From: Bacteroidales bacterium
GTDB lineage: Bacteria; Bacteroidota; Bacteroidia; Bacteroidales; P3
Direction: 5' to 3'
Assembly (NCBI GenBank): GCA_017480145.1
Contig: JAFVBF010000017.1
Span: forward strand, 1 to 48,057
DNA: 48,057 nt
The position numbers and the translations under genes are program-made. The notes beneath the pieces were generated by a model. That model ran no database searches. It was not told where the DNA came from and saw only the letters and a program-made list of their open reading frames with translations. This document shows, piece by piece, positions 25,070 to 37,000 of the stretch. Within the stretch, counting starts at the first letter, position 1. Every line of letters begins with the position of its first letter.

Positions 25070-26113
25070 GTGGAAGAAAATCTTAATAATACAACCGAAC
25101 TACAAGAGGAAACCGACCTCTACGAACATCACCGCATCGTGGTAGACAAAGGGCAGGAGATGCTGCGCATAGACAAATATCTCCAGATGCGTCTGGAAGG
25201 CATCTCGCGCAACAAAATTCAGGCAGCAGCCAAAGCCTCGTGCATCGTGGTGAACGGCAAGGCAGCCAAATCAAACTACAAAGTAAAGCCTTGCGACACA
25301 ATCAGCATCCTGCTGCCTGAGCCGCCGCATGAGTTTGAACTTGTTGCCGAAGACATTCCGCTCAAGGTGGTTTATGAGGATGACGACGTTCTTGTCATCG
25401 ACAAGCAGCCTGGACTGGTAGTACATCCTGGTGTGGGCAACTACACTGGCACCCTGCTGAACGGCCTGCTCCATTATTTTCAAGACAAAAAAGGACGTGA
25501 CGGAGAACCTATTTCTCCCTATCTGGTGCACCGTATCGACAAAGACACATCCGGTCTGCTGCTCATAGCCAAAAATGAAGCCGCACAGGTAGTACTGGCC
25601 AAACAATTCTTCGACCATACGATAGAGCGCAAATACAACGCCTTGGTATGGGGCGATTTTGCCGATACAACCGGAACCATTGACGGCAATTTGGAACGTT
25701 CTCCAAAAGACCGCCGTGTGATGATGGTGTGCGACCCCGAACGGGGCAAGCACGCCGTGACGCACTGGAGCGTAGTAGAACGCTTCGGCTACGTCACCCT
25801 CGTCGAATGTGTGTTAGAGACCGGGCGTACCCATCAGATTCGAGCTCACATGCGTTCCATAGGCCATCCGCTGTTCAACGATGCCGCCTACGGAGGCAAC
25901 GAAATTCTCAAAGGGACAACCTTTACAAAATACAAACAGTTTGTCTCCAATTGCTTCCAACTGATGCCGAGACAAGCGCTGCACGCCCTCGTGCTGGGAT
26001 TCGAACATCCCACCACGGGTCAGCACATGCATTTTGAGAGTCCCATGCCCGACGACTTCTCATCCTTGTTGGCCAAATGGCGGGGCTACGCCCAAAACGG
26101 AATACGCGAATAA
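25070..26113 (+). CDS. RluD-type 23S rRNA pseudouridine synthase
   Basis: 347 residues from a GTG at 25070; the next in-frame ATG falls inside the S4 domain. An S4 RNA-binding domain spans about 30-90 (RIDKYLQMRLEGISRNKIQ). The RluA/RluD catalytic motif HRIDKDTSGLLL is at about 155-166, with the nucleophilic Asp in RID. The later GRTHQIRAHM (near 247-256) is the other family hallmark. RluD makes pseudouridines in helix 69 of 23S rRNA; an RluC-type target is possible. The 15-20 N-terminal residues are acidic and specific to this lineage. Confidence 0.88.
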   Translation: MEENLNNTTELQEETDLYEHHRIVVDKGQEMLRIDKYLQMRLEGISRNKIQAAAKASCIVVNGKAAKSNYKVKPCDTISILLPEPPHEFELVAEDIPLKVVYEDDDVLVIDKQPGLVVHPGVGNYTGTLLNGLLHYFQDKKGRDGEPISPYLVHRIDKDTSGLLLIAKNEAAQVVLAKQFFDHTIERKYNALVWGDFADTTGTIDGNLERSPKDRRVMMVCDPERGKHAVTHWSVVERFGYVTLVECVLETGRTHQIRAHMRSIGHPLFNDAAYGGNEILKGTTFTKYKQFVSNCFQLMPRQALHALVLGFEHPTTGQHMHFESPMPDDFSSLLAKWRGYAQNGIRE

Positions 26114-26274
26114 AAGCCAACTTACAACAACAACGATTCTCCTATCCCTGACAGAATCCAATCCCTGAAACACGCCGCCCCTCACTACTGAGAATCCTAA
26201 CAGACATACAAGTCCCCTACGAGTAGAGAATCAACCAATCGCATCAGCACAACACAAATTCTGAATTGCACCTC

Positions 26275-26736
26275 ATGACCGAATGGGAATTAATACTCCG
26301 CATTGCTGCCGCCGCCATCTTAGGCAGCATCATAGGCCTGGAGCGTGAATACCGCGCCAAGGCGGCCGGATTCCGTACACATTTTCTTGTTGCCGTAGGC
26401 TCTGCCCTGTTCATGGTAATTTCCGTCTATGGTTTCGATGGCGTATTGGTCAGCGAACAGCATCGCCTTGATGTGTCACGCATAGCAGCCCAAGTGGTAA
26501 CGGGCATCGGCTTCATCGGAGCTGGCGTAATCATACTACAGAAAAACATTGTACGCGGTGTCACCACGGCTGCCGCCGTGTGGGTCGTGGCAGCCATCGG
26601 ACTGGCCTGCGGCGCAGGGATGTTCATCCTGGCATCTGCCACCACGGTCATAGTTCTTCTCGGCCTCGAAGCCTTCAATTTCTTTTTACGCCGCTTCGAC
26701 AATCGCCACTACCAAAAAGACGACGAGACCAAATAA
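26275..26736 (+). CDS. MgtC/SapB-family membrane protein
   Basis: 153 residues from ATG 26275; a TTG three codons upstream is less likely. It has four to five hydrophobic segments (about 7-22, 36-53, 70-90, 97-125). The MgtC hallmark ILGSIIGLEREYRAKAAGFR is at about 15-34, and a conserved VTGIGFIGAGVI follows near 75-86. It lacks the C-terminal soluble domain of Salmonella MgtC. Roles in Mg2+-limited growth and ATPase control are known for MgtC itself, and the short Bacteroidota members are uncharacterised. I see no riboswitch-like leader in the 160 bp upstream. Confidence 0.9.
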   Translation: MTEWELILRIAAAAILGSIIGLEREYRAKAAGFRTHFLVAVGSALFMVISVYGFDGVLVSEQHRLDVSRIAAQVVTGIGFIGAGVIILQKNIVRGVTTAAAVWVVAAIGLACGAGMFILASATTVIVLLGLEAFNFFLRRFDNRHYQKDDETK

Positions 26737-26802
26737 CATATTTAGGTTGGTCCCCCACCCTTTTCGATCTCTACTTACAAGAGAATCATATACACTTACA
26801 AT

Positions 26803-26841
26803 GAGGTCTGATTAAAACACCATTTGTTTCAATCAGACCTC
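26803..26841 (+). terminator. hairpin after the MgtC-like gene
   Basis: Arms GAGGTCTGATT (26803-26813) and AATCAGACCTC (26831-26841) form an 11-bp stem, and the loop has a further AAAC/GTTT pairing. It lies about 65 bp after the stop. A weak T-rich stretch follows only after ten bases, so termination is likely but not certain. It may also end transcripts coming from the adhesin locus on the other strand. Confidence 0.55.
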
Positions 26842-27205
26842 TTGTTCGCCCTGCTATTACTTTTTCTTTCAGAGTTCTTTTAAAATGTTTTTTTCGCCGT
26901 ATCTATTTTCTTTGATTGGGAATAATCTTACATTACTACCGCCATAAGTAGTTTGTATATCATTCGAATTTATGAGTTCTTTTGACGTACCTGCCACACA
27001 GGAGCAACAACAGATACAAATCGTCAATGTTCTGTCAAAGCAGCAATAGGAAACATAAATGATACCAATAATGGACTCATGGATATCATTATGGTCTCAT
27101 ATCCCACATTGGACACAAAACTATCATAAAATTCTCAAAATAGCCAAGAGGGCGAATAAATATATCTACTGTAGTATAAGGGACACTTTCTTTTTAATAC
27201 AGACA
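26842..27205. other. AT-rich intergenic stretch with a possible short minus-strand ORF
   Basis: Roughly 360 bp with no strong gene. On the minus strand a 52-codon frame runs from a TTG at 27027 to a TGA at 26869-26871. It has a Cys-rich hydrophobic start (TICICCCSCVAG) and a polar remainder ending in KNILKEL. Upstream of it TAGTTTTG at 27116-27123 matches the -7 box, with a TTG at 27145-27147 on the minus strand at 21-bp spacing. No ATG start exists, so I do not call it a gene. Confidence 0.35.
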
Positions 27206-29961
27206 TTAATTATATGTTTTGCTACTAGTTATACTAGTAGATTTATAAGTACCCGATGACGAAGGGCATCCTGCGCCATTACTACTAGATGACCATATAT
27301 ATACCTTTCCTCCTGTCGCTGGAACTGTTGTCGTTCCACTCGTTGTAGTTGTTGCTGATGTAGGAAAGGACTTAAATAGTAAATTCGATGGATTACTACC
27401 TGTCGTTGTAGTTGGAACAACTGAATACATTAGATATGCATATGGCTGTCCTTTGGGGGAGGTTACGGTCAACGTCGTTCCAGACCTAACAACCGTTAAT
27501 CCAGACGTTTTCAGGGAATTGTTATTACCCACAGAGGAGGGTACGAGTTTATCATACCATGTTTCTGTTTTTGAACACCCGTTTGCTGTCGCTGTTAAAG
27601 AAACTCTCCAATAAGCACCATTTATGTTTGATTCCACAACATACAACAATTTTTCATTATCTCCCGTTCTATAACTTGCTGATGAATTTGAATTCCATGT
27701 CGTAGTCGGAGTTGGGGTACTGGTTGTGCCTGAACGCCCCCAAGACCATGAAAGAAGAGCATCAGATGGTGAGACATCCGCTGTCGGCGTTAAAACAACT
27801 GGAAGACCAGCACAAACTGGCGTTGAAGCAGTCCATTTTAAATTATTAATCTTTACACTACACGGAGTGGCAGCAGTAATAGTAATGCGACATGTTGCAC
27901 TATAACTGGAGTAGCAGTCGCCGGATTGGGTTCGAGCGCGGAGGTAGTAGGTGGTAGAAGTGTTGGCAGCCCCCGCACTTGGCTTATATGTAGCCGAGGT
28001 TGAAACAATTGAAGAAAAGTCAGAAGAGGTAGACCATTCATAAAGCAGAGTACCCGAAACAGAGCCTGTATTGGCCGTGAGACTGACGGTGGTATTAGCA
28101 TCTGCCTCGACAGAAGCACCAGTCTGATTGGTGACAGACAGCGTGGTACCAGATTTCGTATAAGACGCATCAATCGTGATATGGGGTACAGATGGTGCAT
28201 TGACCGTCACTGTGACATCATCGGTTGCCGTAGTCGTGCAAGAACCCTCGGTGACAGAGGCCGTAACAGTGTAGGTAGTTGTGGCATTAGGACTTACGAC
28301 GCCTGAAGCCCCAGTAGGCTTAGGGCTGGAGGCGGGTGATGATGTCCATTCATAACTGACAGTTCCGCTACCACTATAGGTAGGCGTGGCAGATAGGGAC
28401 ACATCTTCGCCAGCACATAGGGTTGACAGATCGGCAACTGCAGCCACACTCAGTGATGGAGCCTCCACGACAGACACTTCAACGGAGGCATCGTCACTGA
28501 CCGAAGCATCGAGACAGTTGGAGTTAGATGCCGTAACTATGACCTTATAAGTACCTCCTTCGCTGATGGAAAGGGTAGAAGAAACCTCGCCGACCAGCTC
28601 ATTATCATCCCTATACCACTGATAGGACAATGTGCCGTTGGATGAGATGAGGCTGGAAACCAGCAGCGAACTCTGTCCTGAACAGATATTTAGCGTACCC
28701 CCCCCACTAACTCATTGATTCTCACAGAAGGAGCATCTACAACCACCAAAGAAAGCACGCTATCTCCCGAGCAGCCATTGGCATCCAGAAATGAATGACG
28801 CAGTATTTCGGTGGAGGAATACTCCGTTCCAAACCAATTGTAACTACCACCCGAACAAATAGTCGCTGCCTCTGCTACACCCTCGTTCTTATTAATAGTG
28901 AGACGCAGATAGACGGTGGAGTCACAACCCTCGGCATTCTTGAGCGTGGCAGAAGGATAGGCACCCGCCTCGGTGGAGGCTGTATAGTTAGTGGTATTGT
29001 CTGGCCAGAAATAGCTATCGCACTTGGTAGCATCGTGATAGCCCACAGAGTTAGAGCCGAAAGAGAGGTGCAGCGTGTCGCGCGTGGGACAACTCCTGCC
29101 AGAGAGAGTTTGATTGTATACGGTGCCCAAATAGGTACCTGCCTCGGTATGAGTCTCGCCATCGCCATGCGTGCCATTCTCACCATCCGCATCCCAGCGA
29201 TAGGAACTTTCGCCGCAGTTGTATTTCTCCAATACTTTAGGAGTTGTTTTAAGTATGGTGAGTCGTAGCGTGATAATGCTGTCGCAGCCTGCTCCACAGG
29301 CATCTTTCTTGGTGTATAGATAGGCACCCGACTGGGTGTAAGTCTCATGATCTACGCTCCAGGTATAGGAATCGCAGGCCGTGTCAATCATGGCACGTGT
29401 GGGGCTGTACATAACCACCGTAAAGGCATTGATGACAGAGTCGAGATAGTATTTGGTCACAGCATCCTGTGGATCTGTCGGGTCCTTGACATCCTTGAGC
29501 TGCTTCATGCCTGCATGGTTGTCCCGTGCCACTACATCCTCAAGGCTTTGCACCTCGTCGCAATGCAGGGCATAAGGCACTGAAAGAAGCTGCTGAGAGA
29601 CCGAGATAGTATAACTGGAGCCACCCGTGATGTCTATGTCCGACGTGAGGAAATAGGGACCATCCGTCCAATCTATATCAGCCAGTGCGCCATAAACGGA
29701 GGTGCCAGTACCCACCTGCACCGAGAAAAGACCGTTGGCATTGGTCGTGGGACGATGCGTCTCCTGAAACACGATGTCATTGTTTGCCTCGTCTTTGGAG
29801 ATGCTGATGCGTACACCTACCTGCTGGCTGCGCACCAACTGGTTGGCAGCATTGCGCACTACAGCCTGGTAATTGAACTTCTGGGGCGACTGCGCCATCA
29901 AGACAGTGCCTGCCACGAGTAGCAGTACAAGGGCGGCCAGATGTCGGAGTGTGTGTGTCAT
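27206..29961 (-). pseudogene. secreted repeat adhesin, frameshifted at a run of eight G
   Basis: Two frames on the minus strand form one gene. The first runs from ATG 29961 to a stop at 28690. It has a signal peptide (ending VLMAQ), the N-terminal FNYQAVVRN domain common in Bacteroidota surface proteins, and Cys-rich CDSYTW/GCDS repeats. The second runs from about 28711 to 27206 and carries PKD/Ig-like domains. They meet at eight G (28698-28705). One extra G gives a continuous ELVGGGTLNICSGQ junction, a good PKD start. So this is a phase-off allele, a true mutation or a homopolymer sequencing error. The C-terminus ends in SSKTYN without a T9SS tail. It follows the barrel gene by 41 bp. Confidence 0.8.
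28698..28705 (-). repeat. G8 tract at the adhesin frameshift
   Basis: Eight C on the plus strand. With eight the reading frame hits a stop within four codons. With nine, or with six, the frame continues into the PKD-like half for about 500 residues. Confidence 0.85.
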
Positions 29962-30002
29962 GATATACAAATCTTTTTATTATTTCGAAAGGGAAGGGGG
30001 TT

Positions 30003-30896
30003 CTACTTGAGATTCTTGCCAAAGAGGAAATTATAAGAGACTTTGACTCCAGCGGAAAAAGCAGAGAACGAACTTGTGGCAGAAGATGCCAAAGCACCGT
30101 TGAAGGTATCAAAATCTCCCCCGGCAACAAAAGAGGCAAACTGGCTGTCGTCGGGAGTAGCAATACTGTTGAGCGGATAATCAATATAGACACCTACATA
30201 GATACTATTACCTCGCCCGCGAGGGATGCAATATCCCGCCTCAATATCCAAATCCACCAACAATCCGGAAGCAACGGTGTAACTACCGTCAGAAGCCTTG
30301 AGGGTGTAGTCAGAAGAGAGAGGAATAGGATTGCCCGACAGGTCGGTATCGGTATTATAAATATGGGTGATGCTGCGTGCAGAAGCCCCATAAACATACG
30401 AGGCACTGATGGACATCGGGAATGCGATGCGGACACCCATACGAGCCCAGAAAAGTTTATGGACATAAGCCAGCTGGATGGGTACAGAGAGCAGCAATGC
30501 TCCATAAGACTCTTCTGCATTTGCGGTGGCAACCCGTATTTCGCCACTGCCGTTATACGTACCCGTATTATCGTAGGTGGTAAGGTCGTCACGGTATAGC
30601 GAATAGACCTCGGGAGCAGTGAAGCCAGAAGAGGTGTAAGAGGCCGAAATCCCAGTATGAATACCTACCGCCTTGCCAAACATGAAAGTGTAGCCCACCG
30701 AGGCTCCGGCACCGATGCCCATCTTGGTGGGAGCGGAGAAACCATTGTCCACCAGCAAAGATGCCAACCCAGCCTGTGCCTCGATAGAGAACGCCTGCTG
30801 ACGTATCTTACCAGTCCTGACCTGACCGCCACGCCACTGAGCCGAAAGCGTCAATGTCGTTAGCAGGAGGAGTATGAGTAGAATGTATTGTTTCAT
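30003..30896 (-). CDS. outer-membrane beta-barrel protein
   Basis: 297 residues. A signal peptide covers about residues 1-19 (LTLSAQ). The rest alternates amphipathic strands with glycine-rich turns, for example GIGAGASVGYTFMFGKAVGIH, described here by position about 60-80, and ends in a strand-rich FSAGVKVSYNFLFGK. This fits an 8- to 12-strand porin-like barrel. The gene sits between two repeat adhesins, 25 bp after the first one if that gene's frame is restored. In Flavobacterium a barrel of the PorP/SprF family follows the adhesin SprB and is needed for its surface display. A similar partner role is plausible, but I cannot confirm the same family. Confidence 0.8.
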   Translation of the reverse strand: MKQYILLILLLLTTLTLSAQWRGGQVRTGKIRQQAFSIEAQAGLASLLVDNGFSAPTKMGIGAGASVGYTFMFGKAVGIHTGISASYTSSGFTAPEVYSLYRDDLTTYDNTGTYNGSGEIRVATANAEESYGALLLSVPIQLAYVHKLFWARMGVRIAFPMSISASYVYGASARSITHIYNTDTDLSGNPIPLSSDYTLKASDGSYTVASGLLVDLDIEAGYCIPRGRGNSIYVGVYIDYPLNSIATPDDSQFASFVAGGDFDTFNGALASSATSSFSAFSAGVKVSYNFLFGKNLK

Positions 30897-30920
30897 GATT
30901 TGAGGCTTCTTAGCAGTGAG

Positions 30921-31055
30921 TTATTTGACGATGAGTTTGACAGCCGACATATCACGTCCTGGCACATAATAGACCACCGAATAGGCCCCGGTGGGAAAAT
31001 CGGCGGCAAAAGTGAGCGTGACGTCAGACACCTCAGTCTCAAAGACCGCACGTCA
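30921..31055 (-). pseudogene. rest of the adhesin sorting tail beyond the in-frame TGA
   Basis: TGA at 31055-31053 is followed in the same frame by RAVFETEVSDVTLTFAAD, FPTGAYSVVYYV and a final SAVKLIVK, then TAA. This is the second half of a T9SS type A sorting domain (motif GxYxVxY, Lys-rich end). It has no start codon of its own and reads as coding sequence only when joined to the adhesin. Confidence 0.85.
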
Positions 31056-34000
31056 CAGCAGGTCATATACCACCACACGGCTGCCATCTACAATGTCATT
31101 CTCATCCTGAGCCACGACAAGAGTGACCTGCGCACCACGACGAACCGGATTGGGATAGAGCATCAGCTGGTGGATGGCGGCAAAATCGAGAGAAACCTTA
31201 GAGGCTACAATCTCAATGGTATTGGAGCGCACCCAGTGGGTACGACTCTCATCGGTGGGAACCTCAACATAGTAACTTCCCGACAGAGCAGCATAACCCT
31301 TGCGCGCATAGTAGTCCTCTATGGCTCCCGATATAAACTGACCATCATGGAACCAACGATAGGCTATATAATCGACCCGCGGATGATCTGCCCCATTAGG
31401 ATAATGATTCACCAATACCGCTTTATTCTCATAAGCCTGAATCTGAGGCAGCGGCTTATTGTGCATGATGGAGACAGAAAGCGTCACCACACTATCACAG
31501 CCAACACTATTGGTCAGCACCTCGGGATAGTCGCCCGAGTAGAGATAGGTACTACCATTATAAATATAGGACCCTTCACCTTGTACACGTACCGTGGACG
31601 AAGTAGAATGACGTACGGTTAAATGCAACGTCACCACGCTGTCACAGCCATAGCGATTGGTCAGACGAGCCTGAGGGGTTCGGGTAGACTCATAATAGAC
31701 TCGGTTGTGCCAGACAAGACTGTCGCAAGCCGAACGGTTATCGACAGAAGCCTCTGACTGGTGAATGGAGAGGCTGAAATAGGCAATGCTATCGCAGCCA
31801 TAACGATTTTCAAAGACACGAACATCTTCGGTAGATTTAGTGTAGAGACTATCGTTCCAATAATAACGCTCGCAAGCACTCACCATCTCGGTTGATGTGG
31901 TGGCGTAAGAAAGACGGAGGTCAAGCGTCACCACGCTGTCACAGCCAGAAGCATTGTCAAGGACATAAGTGGGACCAGTGATAGTCGAAGTGTAAACAAC
32001 ACCGTCTATCCACTCCAGACTATCACACGTTACCCTATAGTCAGTGGAGGCACTCCCCTGCCCCAACGTGAGCACAAGGGTGTCAGAGCGCGGACAGCCA
32101 TTGTCGGCCACAGACGAATAATAGTAGGTTCCTGCCGATGTGTAGGTATCCACCGCATTGCCATTAACCATCCAGACATAACTACTGCAGCCATGTACAC
32201 TATCGGAACCACTGCCGCTGGACAGCAATGAGAGGTGAAGCGTATCGACACTGGGACACCCCACTGCATTACGGTAGACGCTCACATAGTCGCCCGACTC
32301 AGTATAGGTGAGGTCAGAGCCATGTCCGTAGGCACTGGAGGCAAGCCAACGGAAAGAATCACACGAGGTTGCAGCATAGGAATCGTAGGAGCCAGAGAAA
32401 AGGGATAGATCGAGGGTATCGGTGCTGGGACATCCATTGGACGAGTAATAAAAATATGTGTGACGACCTCCGGAGCGCAGCGTGTCCATCCTGCCATCCA
32501 AATGCTGCCATAGGAAACTGTCGCAATCGGCCGCATCATAGCGACGACCCGTATTATGGTCAATGGTCAGGCGAAGCGTATCAGCCCCGATACACCCGTT
32601 GTCATCCGTAAACGAATAGAGTACAGTAGTGTCGACCGTGTAAACTTCTCCCGTACGGCTCCACTGGTAGCGGTCGCAGGCCGAGGGATGCGCTAAAGTG
32701 CTGGCATTGGGATAGAGCATCAAGATGAGCGTATCCTGAGCCTCACAGCCGTTGTCAAGTTTGCGAATGTATAGATGGGTGTCAAAGCCAGGATCTGCAA
32801 GAAGCAACGTGGTATCAAGAAGCGTCCATAAATACTCATAGCAGGCAGTGTCTTGAATCGTGGCATGATGGGAACTATTGACCTTAAGGCTCATGATAAC
32901 AGTGCTGTCGCACCCGCCTAAAGATGTCAGCGTGATGGTTTTCGTACCCACCTCTGTAAATTCGACATCGTTCCACACATAGGGAAGGTCTGCGGGACAG
33001 ATTGACCGTTCATCGCTGTTGGTGTAACTTGAATTGACCACCAACGTCATTATGACATTAGAATCGCAGCCAAAAGAACTGGTGAGAAACGTGGACTTAG
33101 TGCCTGCCCGGTCGAAAACCTCGCCATTCCAGGTGTAGGGCAACTGGTTGAAGCAGATTGTCTCAGACACGGCAACCTGCTGGAAATGCGACATGGTGAG
33201 ATGTAAATGGACCACGCTGTCACAACCGACAGCATTGCCGTTGGCAATGGTGTGTGTGGCGGTGTCGTTAGACTCATTATAGACATTGCCGTCAATCCAT
33301 GTGTAGCTGTCACATGCACGGCGGACAAATTGACTGCTTGAAGAACGGTTGATGGTGAGATGAAGTGTGACGATGCTGTCGCAACCCACACTATTGCCAT
33401 CGTAAAGTGTACGACTGATGGTTGCACTGGAGGTCAACCCAGTACGGTCATACCAGTCATAGCTGTCACAAGCCACAATGGCGGTATCATAAGAAGAACT
33501 ATTCTTGACTGTCAAAACGAGAGTTACCACCTGATTGGACCCAGACGAAGTCGTACGCGTAAAAGACTGCGTGCCTGCCTCATTGAACACAAATCCACGC
33601 CACTCGACTGGCAGCGCATTGTCACACAGCAAAGTATCTATGCGTGTGCTGTCTGTGCCACGCACGGTGAGCGTCAAGAACACAGAACTGTCGCAGCCGT
33701 AGCGATTATCAGTAACTATCGTATCGAAAAGCTGGTAGTCTGTCGCTCGGACTTCTGTAGCGATAGAAAATGAGTGAGAAAGGTAGGATTGGCCACCATT
33801 GACAGCATCGACTATTTCGTTGCTATCCACAGGATTCACCATCAGCCGCAAAATGGTCAGACTATCGCAGCCCAAGGAATTGAGACCATAAAGGGTGTCG
33901 AACACGCGCTGACTGACCGTACGAAGGACGGTAGGAGTATTGAAACCATCTGACACATATCTATCTCCAGCACATACGGAGGCCGTGTCAATGTAAACCG

Positions 34001-37000
34001 TGTCTGTTGAGGAAACCGTCAAATCCAGCGTCACCACGCTGTCACAATTGCTTGCATTGGGAAGCGTATAAGAGGCAATGGCAGACTCTGTGTAAGTGAC
34101 GCCATCAATCCAAGTATAGGCCCCACATTCCGTACGGATTTCCGTCCCGGTATTAGAGTGGCCCATTGTGAGATGCAGGGTAACGACACTATCGCAGTTG
34201 ATTGCATTTTGCAACGTGTATGTGGCACCACTGATAGAGGCAGTATAAGTGGTTCCATCTATCCATTCATAGGTGTCACATGCAGACTGGATATCAGTGC
34301 CTTCGGAGGAATGAGCAATGGTGAGGTGGAGTGTCACCACACTGTCGCAACCATCACTATTGGCATGCTCCAATTTATAAGTAGTACTGTTGTTGTCAGA
34401 GAAATAGTATACGCCATCTATCCACAGAAAACTATCGCAGGATTCATGAATATCAATACCAGTATTATTATGTCCCAGCGTAAGATTGAGTGTGACGAGG
34501 CTGTCGCATCCGGCGGCATTAGTGGTAGTAAAGGTGGCACTGGAGGTACTTTCTCCATAGGTAGTACCATCTATCCAAAGATAATTTTCACAAGCGTGCT
34601 GTAGGTCGATACCCGAGGAGCCATGTCGGAGCGTCAGATGAAGTGTCACCACGCTGTCACAGCCATTCTGGGCAGCCTCCAAGATTCTATGAATAGCCGA
34701 TGTGGTATTGGTGGTGTAGGTGGTTCCATCCAGCCACACGAGACTGTCGCATGGAGTCTGAGCATCAATACCAGTGGCGGCATGACGTAAGGTAAGGTGC
34801 AAGGTAACGAGACTATCACAGCCATAGATATTGGTAAGCGTATGCGTAGGCGTAGATGTATTTTCTCTATAGGTAATGCCATCTATCCACAAAAGGCTGT
34901 CGCAGACATCCTTGGTATCAATCCCGCTATTGCTGACAGACACCGTGAGGTGGAGCGTAACAACGCTATCGCAACCGGCAATATTGGTGAAAGTATGAGT
35001 CTCCGTAAAGCTGCGCTTACCACTTGACACCATGTGCATGGGGTTATTGTACCATTTGAACTGGTCGCAAGCATTGGCAGTAGTATCGCCAGTGTTGCTA
35101 TGATTAACGGTAAGATGCAGTATTATGACGCTATCACATCCGTTAGACTTGGTCTCAGTGTGAGTTAGAATAGTACTTTCGGTGATGTCATCATATTCGC
35201 GCCAGGAATAACTATCGCAAGCCACGGCAAAGGTGTCGCGCATAGTAGAGTCCTTCATGGTAACGGTGGCCGTAGTAGAAGCCTTGCAGCCATTAGCATC
35301 AGTAACCAAAACTTCATAAACAGACTCTGATTCGGGCGAGACCTCGATGGATGCCAAGTCCGTAACAGCAGGCAGACCCGCCAAGGCATCATTGGAAGAC
35401 CATTCGTAAACATAACCCGACTGCGTGCCACCATGTGCTTCGGCAGTCAGCACGATGCTGCCATCGGGGCATACGGCTCCATCCTCGGGCGATGCCATGA
35501 CCAAGAGAGGCTCCACTGGATGAAGGATAGGAACCTCTACAGCATTTTCTCTGATGCACATCTCATCCTGAATGGAGACGCGCCACAACGCAGCCCCCAA
35601 ATTGCTGAAAGTGGTGTCGTAACTACTTGTTCCCAACCCATTGGTCACTGTCAGCGTAAAGCTGCCCGTATGGTCTCCATGGCATTTGATATCTTGCTTC
35701 GATTTGACGACAGCCGTTGGCAACGGACGCACCGTCACCGAAACCTCGACTGTCGACGGGCATTCATTTGCATCTTTAGCCGTAACGACATATGTACTCG
35801 TGGCCGTAGGAGCAACCTCAACGGCCTTGCCGATAGGATCAAAAACGCCCGCGCTACTACTTTCGGACGACCAAGAATATGTAATGTCGCCAGTGCCGCC
35901 AGAAGCATGAGCAGACAACGTATCCTTGGCCCCCATACAGATGACACCAAATTTAGACACGGCAGTAAGCTCGATGGCTTCCGGCTCTGAAATTATCACG
36001 GTGACCACGTCACTAACACATCCCTTGCCATCGGTGACAGATGCCTCGTAGGTTCCGGAGGCAAGGCCGCTATTATTAGATTCTGCGGCAGAGCCATTGA
36101 GCATATAGGTATAACTGCCATCCCCCTGCGAGGCAGCAATGGTAATAGAGCCGTCTTCCAACCCGTAGCAGGTTACGTCGGAATAAGCGGGTATCGAGAG
36201 AAGAGGACGGGGATGCACCGTCACCGTGACAGTAGAAACATCGGTACACCCATTGGCATCGGTCACCTTCAGCGTGTATAGCGTTGAGGTCTGGGGACCC
36301 ACTTTGATTGATGCCACCTCCGTTTCAACTGGAAGTCCCGAGCCCGCGGGAGAGGCCGTCCACAAATAGTCGTATGAGCCTTCGCCAGGCGTTCCTCCCC
36401 TGGCTTCGGAAGTCAATAAGACGCTGTCGCCTTGACAAACATTAGAAAGGACTGCCGAGGCAGATACCGACAAAACCGCTTCTGGCTGAGAGATAACAAC
36501 CGTCAGCGGACTGCTCACACATCCATTAGCATCAGTAGCAGTGGCAATATAGTCGCCCGCCGCAAGATTAACAAAAAGAGGCGAAGACTGTGGCGATACA
36601 CCTTCCAAAGCATACGTATAAGTCCCAGAACCATTAGTGACGCCAAGTGTAACACTACCCACCAGAAAACCGTAACAAGGATTGTTTGTCTGACTTTCAA
36701 TAACCAGTTCTGGCTGCTCGCTGGCCGAGATGGAGACCTCGTCGGTTGCAGTGCAACCCAGAGCATCGGTGACAGTCAGTGTATAGTTGGAATTTGAAGT
36801 AGGACTAACCTCAACATCACCCGTGACAGGGCTATCTGGAAGTCCTGCTGAAACGTTATCCGCCGACCATAGGTAGGCATAAGGCGTGGTGCCGCCCGCC
36901 GTGGTGGACGAAAGCGTGGCCGTGACACCGCCACAAATAACACTCTCCGAAGCAGCCACAGAAACCTGCAACGCTGCATCAGGCTGTATGAGAGAGATTT

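Noticed and set aside
31053-31055. Recoded TGA (TGA read as Gly) as a genome-wide code
   Set aside because: TGA clearly ends other genes in this window, for example in ATGA overlaps at 17105 and 18741, so a local mutation or error is far more likely.
33200-35250. CRISPR-like array
   Set aside because: The regular repeats are coding, about 150 bp long and in frame with the adhesin; there are no short palindromic repeats or unique spacers.
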